From Setomelanomma holmii (Eukaryota; Ascomycota; Dothideomycetes; Pleosporales; Phaeosphaeriaceae), in contig ML978234.1 in assembly GCA_010015745.1 (NCBI GenBank), positions 96,626 to 160,625 on the forward strand: a DNA stretch of 64,000 nt, written 5' to 3'. A program made the translations under genes and the position numbers. The notes below the pieces were generated by a model. That model saw nothing but the letters and a program-made list of their open reading frames with translations, was not told the origin of the DNA and searched no databases. Below are positions 1 through 13,287 of the stretch, piece by piece (within the stretch, counting starts at the first letter, position 1; every line of letters begins with the position of its first letter).

Positions 1-2
1 TC

Positions 3-119
3 GGGGGTGTGTATCAAGCAGGATATTTTGAGATGAGCACGTGGATCCCGTTTGTGTGGGCAGTTATCAATACACTCGTCCTGATCCTATCGTCATTCGC
101 CATCTACGGAGGCCTGTGA
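3..119 (+). CDS. C-terminal fragment of an integral membrane protein (5' end outside window)
   Basis: The third frame is open from the left edge to a TGA at 117-119 and encodes 38 residues. They include one hydrophobic helix (a WIPFVWAVINTLVLIL-like run) and end in IYGGL. This is the last transmembrane segment of a gene whose body lies to the left. The family cannot be named from so short a tail. Strand and frame are well supported because the stretch is membrane-like right up to the stop. Confidence 0.55.
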   Translation, partial: GGVYQAGYFEMSTWIPFVWAVINTLVLILSSFAIYGGL

Positions 120-3100
120 GTGGCATCAGAACATGATCACGACCATACATCAGGTAGCACTCGGGCGGGTTGTTCGAGCGGATGGCTAGATGACAAAGCC
201 GGGCCATATATCGCGATGAGACTGCTCGTCATACAGTCGACGGACCGACAATCCCTGCTGAATATCGCTTCTCGACCAAGACGATCTCATGCCCCGAGTA
301 TACCTTGTCATTCGGCTCGATACCGATCATGACGTCCGGCCAACCTGCATAGTTCGCGCAACTGCAACGGATCCGCACGGGTATCATGAATTCGAGGGCC
401 TCCTCTCGGATCACTATATGAGGACTCTTTCGCACTCGGCAAGCAATAAAGACTTCGGAGTCTGCGTCGAAGCCAAAAAAGCTTGGAGAGCATCTTGACA
501 TACACACGTTCATCCCGTTCGAAGACGAAGAGGTGTGGCAAAGAATGGCGGGTCCCGAACGATTTCTGGTTGGAAATTGGGAAGGTGTGACAGAACTGGC
601 TTCAAGGAATGGGGGAATTAGATGTTATTCTTTACGCTTGAGCCTGGATGTCAACGAAGATGGAGAGGTGGTCAGGGTCCCATTTCCAATACTGAAGAAC
701 AATGTCTGGGAGAGTTACCTCTGGCGCTCACCACGAGTCGTTCCGGATTGAAGCACGGAATTGGGGAAGCCCCTAGAGAAGAGAGACCGCTTGCTCTGCG
801 TGAAAGATACTCAACGTTCACGATAGTGTTGCCTTTCAAGGGCAAGGCGTACATAACATATCCTCATTTTGAGCTTGAGGACGCCAAAGGACAAGCATGA
901 ATTACTGCCATGCGTAGTGCTTGCTGGCGAAACACAGTACACGTCCCATCTCCGCAGCACCGGGACGCTCTCGACAACAATACTGACTCGAAACAAGCGC
1001 ATAACCCTGCGTCTATCGATACCGACAGCTTAGCCATCGTCAGCATATGTCCAAATTAGGGCTATATTACCTCTTTGCTGACGATCCCACCGTCAGGAGA
1101 TTCTTCGGCGTTCATACTGCAGTCTCTCAATGTGTACATAGTCGATAATTGCAGAGTGGAGTCTCCTACTCCTTCTACATACGCATGATACCACAATAGT
1201 ACAGTATTCAATCCAAAAGGGAAGGCTCCAAAACCACCAACATGCGCCTATCTTCCTTTTGAATTGACCTAGCAGGCTAGAAGGGATATATTTTGTTGTC
1301 AGACCCAGTGGCGCGGTTGCGGTGCAACCCTCGGAGCATTTTGGATTTTTGCTTTTGAGGGGAAGAGGCGATGGATGTAGCGTGGGGCTTACCAGCGGCG
1401 CGAGAGGTATTGCTTTTGAGGCATGCGGGAGGGGATAGATGGGGATGATATATCCGGTATTTATCTTTGGCTAGGTATTGCAATGTGTTCTTGCGCACAC
1501 CAGGATGAAGACGAAGAGCGCGAGATCGCCAGATCGAAAGACCTTCTGAACCCGATTGGGATGCAGTATCGATAGACTAGAAAAAGCCGTTGCATGAAAT
1601 CCTCCGAGCCAAAAACAACTCGTATCTGAGCAAAAAAGCACCATGCTGAATTGCACATGGCACCGCATTACATCACCCATCGCACCAAACGCACGTCGTC
1701 CTGCTTCCTGCTTTCTTCCCTGCATCGTGCCCAAACGGCACACGGTGCCTACCACAGTATGTTCGGTGGCACAACAATCCTGCACCTTCTTCGTCTTCTC
1801 AAGGTCTCCACTACACCGGAATTACCGTCACGAAACTCCAATCTATCCTTGCCTTGTCCGAGTCGTTGCTGACAGGATGCGCTTCCCTGTCACGTCCCGA
1901 AACATACCTAGCTGTGGCGCAGGCAGTGCGTGAAACGCTCAAGACCCGCTCTCGGTCGTCCCGCCTCGCCTCGACGCTGATGAACTGAGTCGCTGCAGGT
2001 GCTAACGGTTTACGAATATGTTGCCGGCTAGGAACAAATGGGATGGAAATGGAGGGCGGAAGGATGGCCGCTGGGACGTTTGCGGCAGGTGCAAATGGGG
2101 GTGCTTCGGAGAATTCGGGGGTTGGATGGGGAAGAGAGATGATGTTGAGGTGTATGTGATGTCGTGTTTGGGGAGAAAGGGCTGGCCTTGCCGGATGGAA
2201 CAGGTGGGCTTGGAACGAGATGAGATTGGGGATTTGCAGACGGGCTGGGATGAGTGTTGGTATGCTATGCTATAGGATGCGATGGTATGGATGGAGGGTT
2301 CAGTTGGGATGATTCCTGGAACAAAGGACGGCGATCGAGGGAGCGATTGTGTTGTTCCGTTCAAGTGGTTCGGTGACATTGCATCACATCGCATCGCATC
2401 GTCCATCTCAATCCCGCCCAGCTGGACTGTGACTGCTTTTGCTTTTACAAAAACCATACACCAGCATGATCAGCACAGCCAAATGCCCTGTCCCGAACAT
2501 GCAATTGGACAAACACTTCCTTACTCACCAGAAGCAATTTTGTATAGCCAGCACTACAAATCCAGCTTTACACAATTTCACCCACCCGCCTCGTCTTTCC
2601 GCTTCAACCCTCTCCCCACCTCTCTATCCCGCTGTTCCTGCATCTCGCGTCCCACTGCATCACAGTGGCTGCGCAGCCCGCAACCGTCTCGGTAAATGTC
2701 AGACTCGATACAGCGAAGGGCGGGCCCGCCTGTCTGGAACGCTTCGAGTCGGCGTTTGATGAAGAGGGGCCATCAGGGAGCAAATGTGCCGTGTTTCAGG
2801 TGCTGAGTGACGGGGGTGGCAGCCCAACCTCTCTTGCTTCCGCGGAACTCATGGCCTAAAAGCGATGCAAGATGCTTGTTCCGACCTCGGGAGCGAACTT
2901 GCGGTGCTTTTGAACGGAGAGTCCCATGGGATGTGCAGGAGAAGACTATTGAATCTCGGAGACGTTGCGGGTACTTCGCTGTGAAGCTGAGGGGTGGGAA
3001 TTGCTTTTGCACAAGCCGCATTCGGATTTGGTAGTGATCACCAAAAGTACATGTCCAGATTCATCATCGGCAACGAATTGACCCGCCGTTTGTCGATCGC

Positions 3101-4023
3101 TTTGCATCAATTTTTACTTCGTATGATCAATATGGCGAACGCCGTTTGTGACTTTCTGTGTGCAATCACTGCGGGTTGCACAACAGTACAGTAAGGCTGA
3201 CTGAAGCCAACGGACATCGGTTGTGGTGACACGAGGGCGGATAAGTTACAATACCGGCCTGATTGATGAAAGCCGCTGCATGTCTGCGCATGCACAAAAG
3301 ACGCACCGTTCCTGTGGAACAGAACGGTAGGAGCTCTGCGAGGCCTATTGCTGACGTGCCGAGTGAGCGCTCGGTGTGGTGCGCGGTGCTTATGCGAGAT
3401 GTGATATGGACGGGGATTTTGTGCGATCTTTTCCGCCTGGTGAGGGGACGGTAGATGTCCCGGTTACGAAGGATGGCATCGTGTAGGAGAATTGTTTCCT
3501 TTTCTTGTCGCGTGAAGATCAAACGGTCTCTGAGACCCAGACTTTGGGCTCGTCGCGACGCGTTGTCTCAACCGCGTCAGTGTCGCGTCGTTGCGGCGAA
3601 GCCAGCTACAAGCTCTGTGTAAGCAGTGTCGGAATGGTCGTGCATGCATAGGGGGAAAAGGCTGAGTTGGTGCCAGGGACTTGCAGTCACAGTAATGATG
3701 TTCATAAATCTACGCTACGATAATTCGAGGTATCGCTAAGCAAGTAGTGGTGGTATCCTCTAAGGTATAAACAGAAGTGATGCTTTGCATCCAGTTTTTG
3801 CCAGCCGAAAACTAATGTGGTGTAAAGGAAGCAGACCGTGGTGGTATCGTTAAAAGCCAGAAAATACATATTGCGTTTGCGTAAGGAAATCGTTGCTCTG
3901 AATGCAGTATTCAACCAATGGCCAATAAGTCCAATCAGATGGTAATAGAGAAAAGCCGAGGTGAGACATGATAGTAGTACAACATGTAGTGTAAACGGCG
4001 AAAGAAGAAAGACGTTGTGTCGA
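120..4023. other. 3.9 kb intergenic tract with a possible gene relic at 0.4-0.9 kb
   Basis: No intact gene is recognised. On the + strand, frame 2 is open from about 430 to 751 and reads protein-like (motifs HTFIPFEDEEVW, FLVGNWEG, FPILKNNVWESYLW). It has no start codon and is preceded by an in-frame TGA. A second protein-like piece (RYSTFTIVLPFKG..YITYPHFELEDAKG) follows in another frame up to 900. Together they could be the remains of a hypothetical gene, with the frame change and missing start as breaks. From 0.9 to 4.0 kb I see only short, low-complexity or shadow ORFs and a CATCG-rich run near 2390. Confidence 0.3.
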
Positions 4024-7000
4024 TTAGTTCTCCTCCATAAGCGCTTCTTGATCGCCGGACTCGCGCCACTCCCGTGAGCGTTCGGACAGGCGTTTGACGC
4101 CCGATATGCGCTCTGCCCAGAGTGACTCGGACGGTGACCGGAACGTGTAAGCGCGTTGCGAAGAAATGACGCCGATAGCCTGTAAAACTGCCTTTCGTGA
4201 ATCGCGACCGAATACTGCAGGGTGGTTGATCCACTCAAGACTGGACTCAAGCTCTGCGTCGAGCGCGTGCATGGTTCGCGCGTCGATACCTGCTGCAGGT
4301 GTAAATGGGCCGTCTGCATGGGGCGAAGGTGTTCGAGGCCGGAGCTCGCCGCTGTTGCTGTTCGTGGTTGGGGATGACTCGCCGGTGCTGCCGGGGGCAC
4401 TGGAGGCCTCGTTGCGTCGGTGGCCTGGGGGAGGTAGTGGTGGCAGACCTCCCTTTCCAAGGCCTTTCAAAATACTCCTTGTTTCTTTTAGAAGGTGGTG
4501 TGCTCGTTCGTGCTGGCCACGCGAAACAAGTGTCAACGCGCGTGTCAGCATGTCTGAGGTAAGCAACTCCATTCGACGTTGTACAACGTGAGGGTGTGGT
4601 GGGATGGGTGGTGTTGGTGGTCGTCCGGTAGGACTCTTCTTTGGACCTGATGGTAGCAGTGTGATGGCCAGTAGAGAGGGGCGTGGTAGGTGTGATAGCG
4701 TGCCTTCGCGAAGGATATCGCCATATGTGAGGTCAGCTTGGATCAGCGGGACTTCTTCAACACTCAGAGGTCGGGACTCGTCTTGGTCGAGCGGTCCACC
4801 TAGCGCTTCCAAGCCGGACACAATGGTCTCCCAAGGATCCTGTGGAAGCTGCTCGGGAGAGCCGGAATCTGGGGCGATGACGAGTTGGACGAGAATGTCT
4901 AATTATCGTTAGCGATGCTGGTTTGGTATTACTTTGTGCTCGACTTACCTCTCTTGTCACCAAAGCGCAAGTCACCCAGGGATGCTTCGGCATCTCGTCC
5001 CGTGGCTCGCTTGGTAATCTGCAAGGCTCCACTGATCTTGACAAACTTGGCGGGCGATCCCTCAGGAAGACGTAACTTCAGCTTGACATTCTGATGGGAC
5101 GTGGTTTGTAGGGAGCCAAGGCATCCTGCGACGCATTCTCGAAGCATCATCCAGTCTTTGACGTATGTGTAGGATGCTTTCGTGCGTGTTGAAAGCTCAA
5201 TCATGGTGTCAGGCTTGTGTGTCAGTCCAAGGCCAAATGAGTGGATTGAAACCCTGCTTTTTGTTAGCATCATACTGAGCATCGATGGAATACAAACATA
5301 CTTAGCAGCTTCGGCGCGTGAGATCACAAAGTCCACGCTCTCAGCATCCGAAGTGGACGAGTCGCTGATCAACAGGATGCTCGACAGCGGATTGCTTGAC
5401 TTGCGCTGCATGAGCAGGTCCATTGCCACATTTGCACCATCAACCACATCTGCGCGAAGGCTCTTCTGGCCCACGGGTCGGATTGAATCCAGCACCTTCG
5501 GCCAATCTCTCCAAGCTTTACTGGTCATGCCAACAATGGGCACACCACCTCCACTTGATCCAAATGTGACGAGACCCATACGATCACGCTCGCCCAGATT
5601 ATGAACCAAGAATCGCAAGGTGTCGCGTAGAAGGTTGATCTTCAACCCCTGCATAGATGACGAGACTGGGATGACGACTACGACGTCTATGGGAACGTGT
5701 ATTGAGCTCCCAAGGCGGGGTTCTGGCAGTCCTGCGCGTGAATTGGTGTATTCGGTGGGTGCAGTCATGGTTGATCGGGCTGCGCCATAGGATGAATCTA
5801 CCGATGAGACTCGCTTGGGTCTGCGATAGTCGTCTTCCTCCGTGCCAGAGTTGTCTTGTTCGTAGTCATGCATCCGGTGGCTTGTCGGAAAATCGAGCCT
5901 GATGTCCATCAACGCACGCCGCCATAGCTCCAATTGACCCCGGTTCGGGAATTGCAGATGGAATGAAGGTAACTCTGCCACCGAAAGGCTTAGAGTCAGT
6001 ATGAGATCGTCCTGCGAGTGCTCCACTTGGTTGAGATGTTTCTTGATCAGGATTGAGCCCTTCAGTGTGCACTTGGTCTTCTTGCTGGGTTGCGCTTCTG
6101 TGCCATCCCACTGTGGTTGTGCGGCCACTTTCTTCTCTTTCACGCAAATCAGCATTTCTGAGAAGAGGTAGCACTCGAGCTCCTGCCAGGACTGCCGGTC
6201 TTTCCCGACGCGGATTTGCCCATGCAGTCGCAGCTTCCCGAATCGCGAGAAGTCGAGACCATGCCAATTGTCCACGCGGGAGTGAAGATCTTCCGTTATT
6301 TCGTCCAACACTTCTGTCGACTCATACGGCACATCATACTGCCTGTTGCTAACTGGCGATTTTCCACGATTGAAGCTTTCTGCCGCGCTCGCTATCGAAG
6401 GCACAGGCGGCGCTACGCCCCGCATATCTTCAGGATCTGGTCGCCATTTACCGTCGGTCACCTCCACGGTCACGAGACACGTGAGGCTCTGCTGTTGTCG
6501 CGACCTTGAAAGAGTTGGGAATTCGCTGCGAACGGTTACTGTTGGTGGAGGAATTGGGCTCTTCAAGAGACCACGAGGGCTGCTGAGACTGGTTTCCATG
6601 GACTGCACGTCATAGTCGTGCCGCCGACCGTCTTGCGCATAGTCGTTCGTGGAGGAGGCATGTCCAGTCGCTCCACTTTCGCTGCGCAGATGTTGTCGCG
6701 ATGTTGCGCGTTCTGATCCTCGATCGCGACTATGGCTGCTGTCTCGTTGGCGCGATTGATTGGGTGCAAAGCGTCCAGAGGCGTCGCTTCCGCCGCGCGA
6801 CCGCCCGTGCATCTGTCCGCCATGCTGAGGTTCTGACGACACCGTCTGGTTATCCCATGGAGTTGGGGTATTTGCCGCGCTACGGTGACTTGGAGGTGCC
6901 GAGGACTCGCTCTGAACGGAGCGTACGATGCTGCTCAGCTTTTCTGCACGTTTGTGTCAGTATGGTGTCACAACATTAGCTACCGAGCTGCAGACGTACC

Positions 7001-7369
7001 GAGGTCCATTTGTACACCACGACTTGTGTCCAGACCAAGTGTAGCATTACAAGTCGGACAATGCTGGGATTCGAATTCGCGAATGTACTCGTAAAAGCAC
7101 GCTTCGTGGCTGACATGGCCACAACTGAGTTGGAGAATTCGTTCGCCGCGCAGAGTGTATTCCAGACTCTCCTCGCAGACGCAGCACTCCATGTTGATGT
7201 ATGTGCGCTCCCTCCTGGTCCGCGACCGCTCGATATCCATGACCCCCGCCATACCTCTGGCCGAGTGAGGCGGCGCCTGGGAGTTGATGGTGGTGCTACT
7301 GGACGCAAAGGGCTTTGCGGTGCGGTTGGATGAGCTGCGCGAATTGGGACGGAACCCTATAAAAGACAT
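4024..7369 (-). CDS. RING finger + PH-like + von Willebrand A domain protein (Ste5-like architecture)
   Basis: Model: complement of join(4024..4898, 4949..5253, 5302..6943, 7000..7369), 1063 aa; all four exons join in phase. The first in-frame ATG is at 7369. Residues 62-107 form a RING-H2-type finger (CCVC..CGHVSH..C..HCPTC). A Ser/Arg-rich linker follows. A PH-like region lies near residues 360-470 (GKLRLHGQIRV, QELECYLFSEMLICV, ending in LELWRRALMDIRL). A vWA fold lies near 540-730 (PIDVVVVIPVSSSM, MGLVTFGSSGG, ILLISD). The usual vWA MIDAS motif DxSxS reads PVSSS, so metal binding is probably lost. The C-terminus is Pro-rich. RING-PH-vWA is the order in the yeast pheromone-MAPK scaffold Ste5 and in uncharacterised fungal vWA-RING proteins, so a scaffold or ubiquitin-ligase role is inferred. 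The intron at 5254-5301 is 48 nt and leaves the frame open if unspliced. Confidence 0.9.
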
Positions 7370-10300
7370 GAGCGGCCTAAGCTCCAAGACAAAAGCTCAA
7401 TGGAGGCAAGTACTGTTGCTGTGGTCGCCAGGCGCAGTAAATTCAACGGTCCTCTTCGCGCTCTTCCTGCTGTAGTTGCCGCCCAGTAGCCCGAGTTCCT
7501 TGAGATTCGCTTCGACGGGTCCTTGCTTTGAGTGGTAGGAGATGGGAGGACGGCTTCGGCTGCCAGACAAAGAAGTATGAAAAGCGGTCGACATGGGAGG
7601 GACCAGGTATGAGCAAATCGCTAGCCTTTTGCACGCTTGCTTCAAACTCGTTTCATGAGAAAAGGATCGCTACGAAGCCCGCGGGTTGGGTGGGCCTTTA
7701 GGTTAGAGCTACCGGCTCGCCTGCAACCTGCCGGGATGCAGCGGTCCGACCAACTCAGTGACGGAACAGGGGACCTGCGATTGATTACACAGGATGCAAA
7801 AGCGCGGTGCGCTGAGGAGGCGTCAAAGTCCAAAAGGAAATATGACTGTGGAGACACCGGTTGCAGTATTGGCGTCCCGCGTGGTTATATCTAGCGTAAT
7901 GCCCCGTTGAGGATGGGCAGCAGCAGCACTGCTTGTACAGGAAGCCTAAAGGAAATCAGGCATGGTCGCATGCATCGTCTACGGCCCCTGTCCAAGGGAC
8001 GCCCATGCGACAGAAAGCCGGTTGGCGCACAGGGTACCCTTCAATAGGAGGTATTGGCAGGAAGAAGTCTGCGCCACCTCAGCAGTCATTGGCAGATTTC
8101 AATACCGCGATTCAGACCTGCGTTAGGTGTCCGCGATGGCGGGACCACCGTTCGCATTGCGAATCTGCAAGGCGTGGCGTGGCACAAGTTTGCCCCGAGC
8201 TCGTCCTCTGTTTGATCAGAATTGGCGGGGCTGAACAGAGTCAGGAACAGCCCAGACATCAGAGCGAAATCTCAGGAGAAGAGTGTGAGCCCGACACGAC
8301 TCAAAATCGTATGCTTTCGCGGCAGAGCTGCCCTTCCACCGGCATTCGGGGAACCGCTTCATTCTTATGCAACCACGGCGCGCTAGAAGCACTTACCACC
8401 CTTCTCTCGATTCATTGGAGATGGTCCTTCGATCCGTCGACCTCATGCTGCGGTTGAGCGTCGCTACTTTGAAATCCCGAGTCAGAATTCCTCGACATAA
8501 AGTTTGGATCTACTGGGATGTATGGTTTTGCGGATGACTTGCAATGCAGCGTTGTGCTCAGGAGATCGCGGCAATTGCTAACAGTGACGTGCATTTCGCA
8601 AAGCGGCACCCGATCCTAACGCACCTCCACCAGCGCTCTCCAGATGAGCTAACTTGGCCAGTGAGTGGTATGCGGTGGTGGTACGCGAAGTCTATCCACA
8701 GCTGAGGAAGTATAGCGCGGTCACGAGGTCTCGCTGCTCCTGCCTGCTAAAACGCACGCGTGGAACGACGCAAGAAACTCAAGATTTCTGGATTTATTTT
8801 AAGTTTCAGAGTTCGGAATGACTTGGGCATCTCGTTTTGGGCAGTCGTCAACAGCGGAGCAGTGTGGTACCGAAAGGTGTTAAAGTTCAGAGATAGAGAA
8901 CCGCGCGGCCCATTCTCTGCCAGATCTGCGCAGCCGTGCGGGCTGTTGCGCAATTGCCATGTGCAAGCCACGCGCTTTCGAGCATCATGACGATTGCTGA
9001 CACTGTGCAAAATTAGTGTTTGGATGGTCGTCCAACGACAACAGACTTGCATCCATGCTGCGAGAAGCTGATCAGTGATCTGCGTCTGGAAGATTCCGAT
9101 TCTCCGCACCGAAAGCGTGTTAGGCATTTCTACATTCAAATGTCATGGCTGCCATGGACGATTTGCATCAACAGCATGCAGCATGTCGTATTCCATGCAC
9201 AGCGCTCGCCTCTTACCTCATCAAGTCGTCGTTCGCTGTCTTTTTGCTGCAGCTCATCACATCGCAGATACTGCACAAATCCACCTTGCGAACCCTCCTT
9301 TGCTCTCCTCTCCTCATGATTGCTGTCCCGCCGTTGTGGATCTTTATCCGGTACAAGGCCGATTCGTTGGAGTCTCGCGTAAATTGTGCGCGACGCCCAT
9401 TGTGGATGCAGCCACGTGCAGTGCGGCAGTAGAGAATATGATCGTAAACGATTTGCTATTCGTGCGCACCAGCAGCCATCGCTGCTTACAGCCTCGATAC
9501 TTGAGGACTCCATGAAAGCATGATGTGTTAGATACTCGTCAGAGGCGGGCATCGGAAGTAACAGCTGCTAGAAATTCTTACATTATTCGATGGCCTTCCC
9601 ATACTTCTTGTTGTCAACATTCAGGCATGTGCCTGAAATAACTTATATACGAGCGGACATCGACCAAGTAGCAATTTTGTGTCTGCGGACGGCTACATCT
9701 TGACCATTTCTTGGACTTGGTTCTGTGCGTGAGGCTGATGTCGTTGAAGCTCGCCCTAGTACAGCCCAACTCGCCCATGAACTCTCTCTAAGCTACGACT
9801 TCAGAATATTTCGTAGCAAACTCAATACCATAGAGCCCAACCCTAGGCTGCTACCCAGCCAGTCTACTTCGATGACAACTTGTCTTTCAGGTGGTTGGGC
9901 AATTAGCGTTTTGGTCAAAGCCTCCAGTCCTTTCACCCCACAGTGTGGAAGTTTCATCTCGCCATGGTAAATATCATCTGAGGTACGGTGTCTTCAAGCT
10001 ACACTCAACGACTTTGCACCTCTTTCCTCTATTCTCCTGCTCCTATTCTGGTCGAGTACTTTCCGTAGTCGAACTCGATGGTGTTGGAGCAATGACCACG
10101 TCGCAGCCCAGTAGCCTAGGTTTTAGCTTGGATAGTTTGCGTCTTCGCGCCCGCACGTCCAACGCCACCGCGATACCAATAGCACGCTACCGCTACCTTC
10201 ACGTCTACTCAATCCACCACGCCACCTCGTTAGATGCCTGTTTCAAGAACTGAGGTCCTGGACAGTGCGTCGGTGACGATTGGCACGGCCTACTTCCCAC

Positions 10301-13287
10301 GTGGTACGTCTGACGTGAACCTCAGTCCTTCTAGAAGGGGCAGTGGAAGCAGAGACTGCTTCTAACTCGTTGAGCTAGCTCAATGCACATCGTGACATGG
10401 CTGGTACTGATAAGAGTAGAGTGACAGTCAGCGTGGTTGCGAAGGTTTTTCATCAGCCTCGGTTGTCACTGCTCGTCTCTGCAACTCTTTGATTAGCCCG
10501 CACGGATCCTGACGCTGTCACCACAACAAACCGCTCGACACCTTTACCCGCGGTTCGTCTTCTACGTCGATCACTGCTCGTTCTGTATCCATCACCGGTG
10601 GCGCAATATTCTAGCTCTGCTCGGCTACCCCATGTACCAAAAATACCGGCCCCTGCTCCATACCACAAGGCAATCGGGGTGGGCGTGCGTCACACTAAGG
10701 TTGCTGCCAATGGCTTGAACCCTTCTACAGCGTGGCTTCGCTTTTGCATTCATGCCATCGCACACATTGGCTCCAGAATTCAGACAGTTCGAAAGACGGG
10801 TGATCGCTGCTACCCCGTGTCCAGCTTAATGGGCCATACTACTGGGTACCGGCGGACGATCAACATCTACGATAATCGATGAATGTCATCTGCATCTTGT
10901 CTGACGTCCCATATCAGGCACGAGCTGGCTCTGGCTCGCGAAATGTACTTGGGACGAATTGGGCCCGATACGTGCCAGTCCAGTGTTCCGAAACAGGAAC
11001 AGCATCAATCGCGATCAGCGGACCTGCCTCGGACCTGTACTTTCATGCGGTGGCCTGCACGTATCCCATTATTGTCGGTTCAACGGCCATACCCAACGTC
11101 GGGCGAACAGACTCGATGAAGCTCACTCCCCGATTGCATCTTGAAAACACGAATCATGTGCTGGTGAAATTGTCCGCATCGTATCGCGTCGAGAGCTTCC
11201 CGCTCAACGTCGAAGTCTTTAGCAAGCCCGATACATTTTCTTGAAACATTTACAACCCTGACCATGCGGACCTTTTACTCCGACCCGTGTCTGAGCCAAT
11301 ATTGATGTTGCAATACGACTGCATCCCAGCTTTGGCTGCAGAGTACCAACAGGCCACCAACAGGACCAAGTCCTCCACTTCCCGTCCCGCGGTAAGGACT
11401 CCCGCCGGCACCTGCTCTGCATGCGCAGGACCGAAGCTCCATGCGCCTGGAGGTGAATGCCAGATTCGGACGCCAGCTCTTCGCACGAGAGTATTGGCAC
11501 GCTTCTGGCTGGGTATTCCATCGGCACTCACTCCGGTGAACTGGAAACTTGCGGCGCACTGCACGTTGCAGGTCACTACTCTTTCGACTTATAGGGCTGA
11601 AATAGAACAGATTAGCGGCTTTGAGATCGCTGGCATCCTCCACAGGCCGGTAGCTATCTTTCAAGTCCCCACATGGACGTCTTAGGAGCCGAGTGACCTT
11701 TTCAATGGAATCACTCGTCGTCTGCCCTGAATCCTGACCTTGAGATTCTCGTTGATCGACCTCCGATTTGCCCCACATGTTCGAAAAGTCGATCTCGATG
11801 CACTATTGTCAGTTCTTGAAGATACGTTCACACTTCCTACCGTAGCGGATATGGGTCTTTCAAACACTTTCAAGGTCGTTCCCGAAGACCTTTCGGCCGA
11901 GCTGGGCACTGGCCGTCTTTTTATACGCCCAGTAGCCGTCTGCCCTTCAAGCTGCACACTACATTCGAGCCGCTGGAATGGGTCAACAAATACCGTTGCG
12001 GATGTACTAACAACACCTCCAAAACATCGATTCGCAAGATATTTCTCTCAGTTGGCTGAACAAACCAAGCCTTCAAAAAGCGATGTGACTACTGATCACC
12101 TTCCAATGTGAACCAGAGGCGACCTCCTATCGCCCTCAGGTAACTACTCTTACATGCTGTCCGTGCATACCTCCTGCATGCACTTCTCTGGTGGACAGGA
12201 TACGTGGTTGCACAGCAGTAGCGTACATGCGACCATCCCGCTGGGTGAAGTCTCCAAGACGATAGATCGTAGAGGCGGCCACTCTCTGAGTATCGCGTTC
12301 ACACAGACCATGGCCCTGGGTGTAATCTGCGTTCCATACCAGTCTTACAAGGCAGTGATCAGTCCCCAAGGCTTACGAGGCATTGTTCGCTTCCCGAGCG
12401 TAAGTATTGCAGGACTTCGAGAGATGCGCGTTACTGTACGAAGAGCAGGGAATGTCCTTGAAGGACAACCGAGCCAGCAATGATTCTGTGCGAGGGCGAT
12501 AGGAAGCGACTTGATCGTTCCTCAACTTCTCACGACTGCCAATACCTAACGCGTCGTCGTAGGACATGCCGAGCGTATATTCTCCTATCGATAGCAGAAA
12601 GTCAGGCAGTCACCGTGTTCCTGCAGCTCAGTGTCGACCGACGCTAGACGGGACAGTGCTCGTTTCAGTGTACCGTACACATCACCACTGAATGTTCAGG
12701 CAACTTCGAGGTTGCTCATGTAGAAGCGCGCAATTGGTACATGTGGTCCGATGTTGTTCTTCTATACCGAACGCTTGCGATCTTCAGACGCGCGCCGCAT
12801 GCGTAAAGACCTTCTATTCATTTCTCAAGATGTTTGCAGGAACGGAAGGATTGCACTTGTTACGACCCATACGGTGAGCGAAAATCCAGCGCTCAAACCC
12901 GGAGCCTAAGGCGCGATTACCCTTTCTGAGTACCTCTCATGAGAGATTTCTGCAGATGTCAAGCACGCAGTGTACTCATGATGGTTCTCCTGCATTTCAG
13001 TGCATAAGCGGCAGTCATTCGCATGTGCGGGTCCTGCAGCGTTTGTTGGGTCTGTTTGCTCTGTCGATCCTTGCTACTTGCACTCTTGACGCTCCTTACT
13101 GTCTAGCGAACACATCGAGATCACCGGCCGCTCAACCATACGAGATTGGCAACAACGAACTCTACCGCCTTCGCGACCAATAGGTAGAATCCGCCCTAAG
13201 CTGTTTCGTCGCGACCATATCCACCAGCTCACGGCTTGCTCACTATCAAGGACTTGGGAGATGGTTGATTGTGCAGTTAGCAGATGA
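7370..13287. other. 5.9 kb gene-poor tract, no intact gene
   Basis: Both strands carry many stops and only scattered ORFs of 60-170 codons with little protein character. The longest, 7933-8457 (+), opens with TTG and resembles no family. Some + strand stretches (10.88-11.24 and 11.74-12.11 kb) read somewhat protein-like and lie upstream of the RBR pseudogene on the same strand. They might be its eroded N-terminal part, but I cannot show that. No transposon terminal repeat, transposase motif or strong AT bias is visible. Confidence 0.4.

Noticed and set aside
2002..2457. 151-codon minus-strand ORF rich in Pro/Ser
   Set aside because: Low-complexity composition without domain or signal; probably chance in a purine-rich strand.
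3702..4460. 252-codon minus-strand ORF
   Set aside because: It overlaps the last exon of the vWA gene in another frame of the same strand, and the vWA frame is clearly the real one there.
7933..8457. 174-codon plus-strand ORF
   Set aside because: It starts with TTG, has a random-like composition and no recognisable domain or splice partner.
8600..8660. tRNA-like D-arm on the minus strand (TTAGCTCATCTGGAGAGCG)
   Set aside because: It resembles an A box, but there is no B box (GGTTCGANTCC) at the right distance and the ends do not pair as an acceptor stem.
10310..10400. Minus-strand TAGCTCAACGAG followed by GGTTCACGTC, A- and B-box-like, with a GAAGCAG hairpin between
   Set aside because: The T-arm and acceptor stem do not pair and the loop lacks U33, so a tRNA call is not justified.
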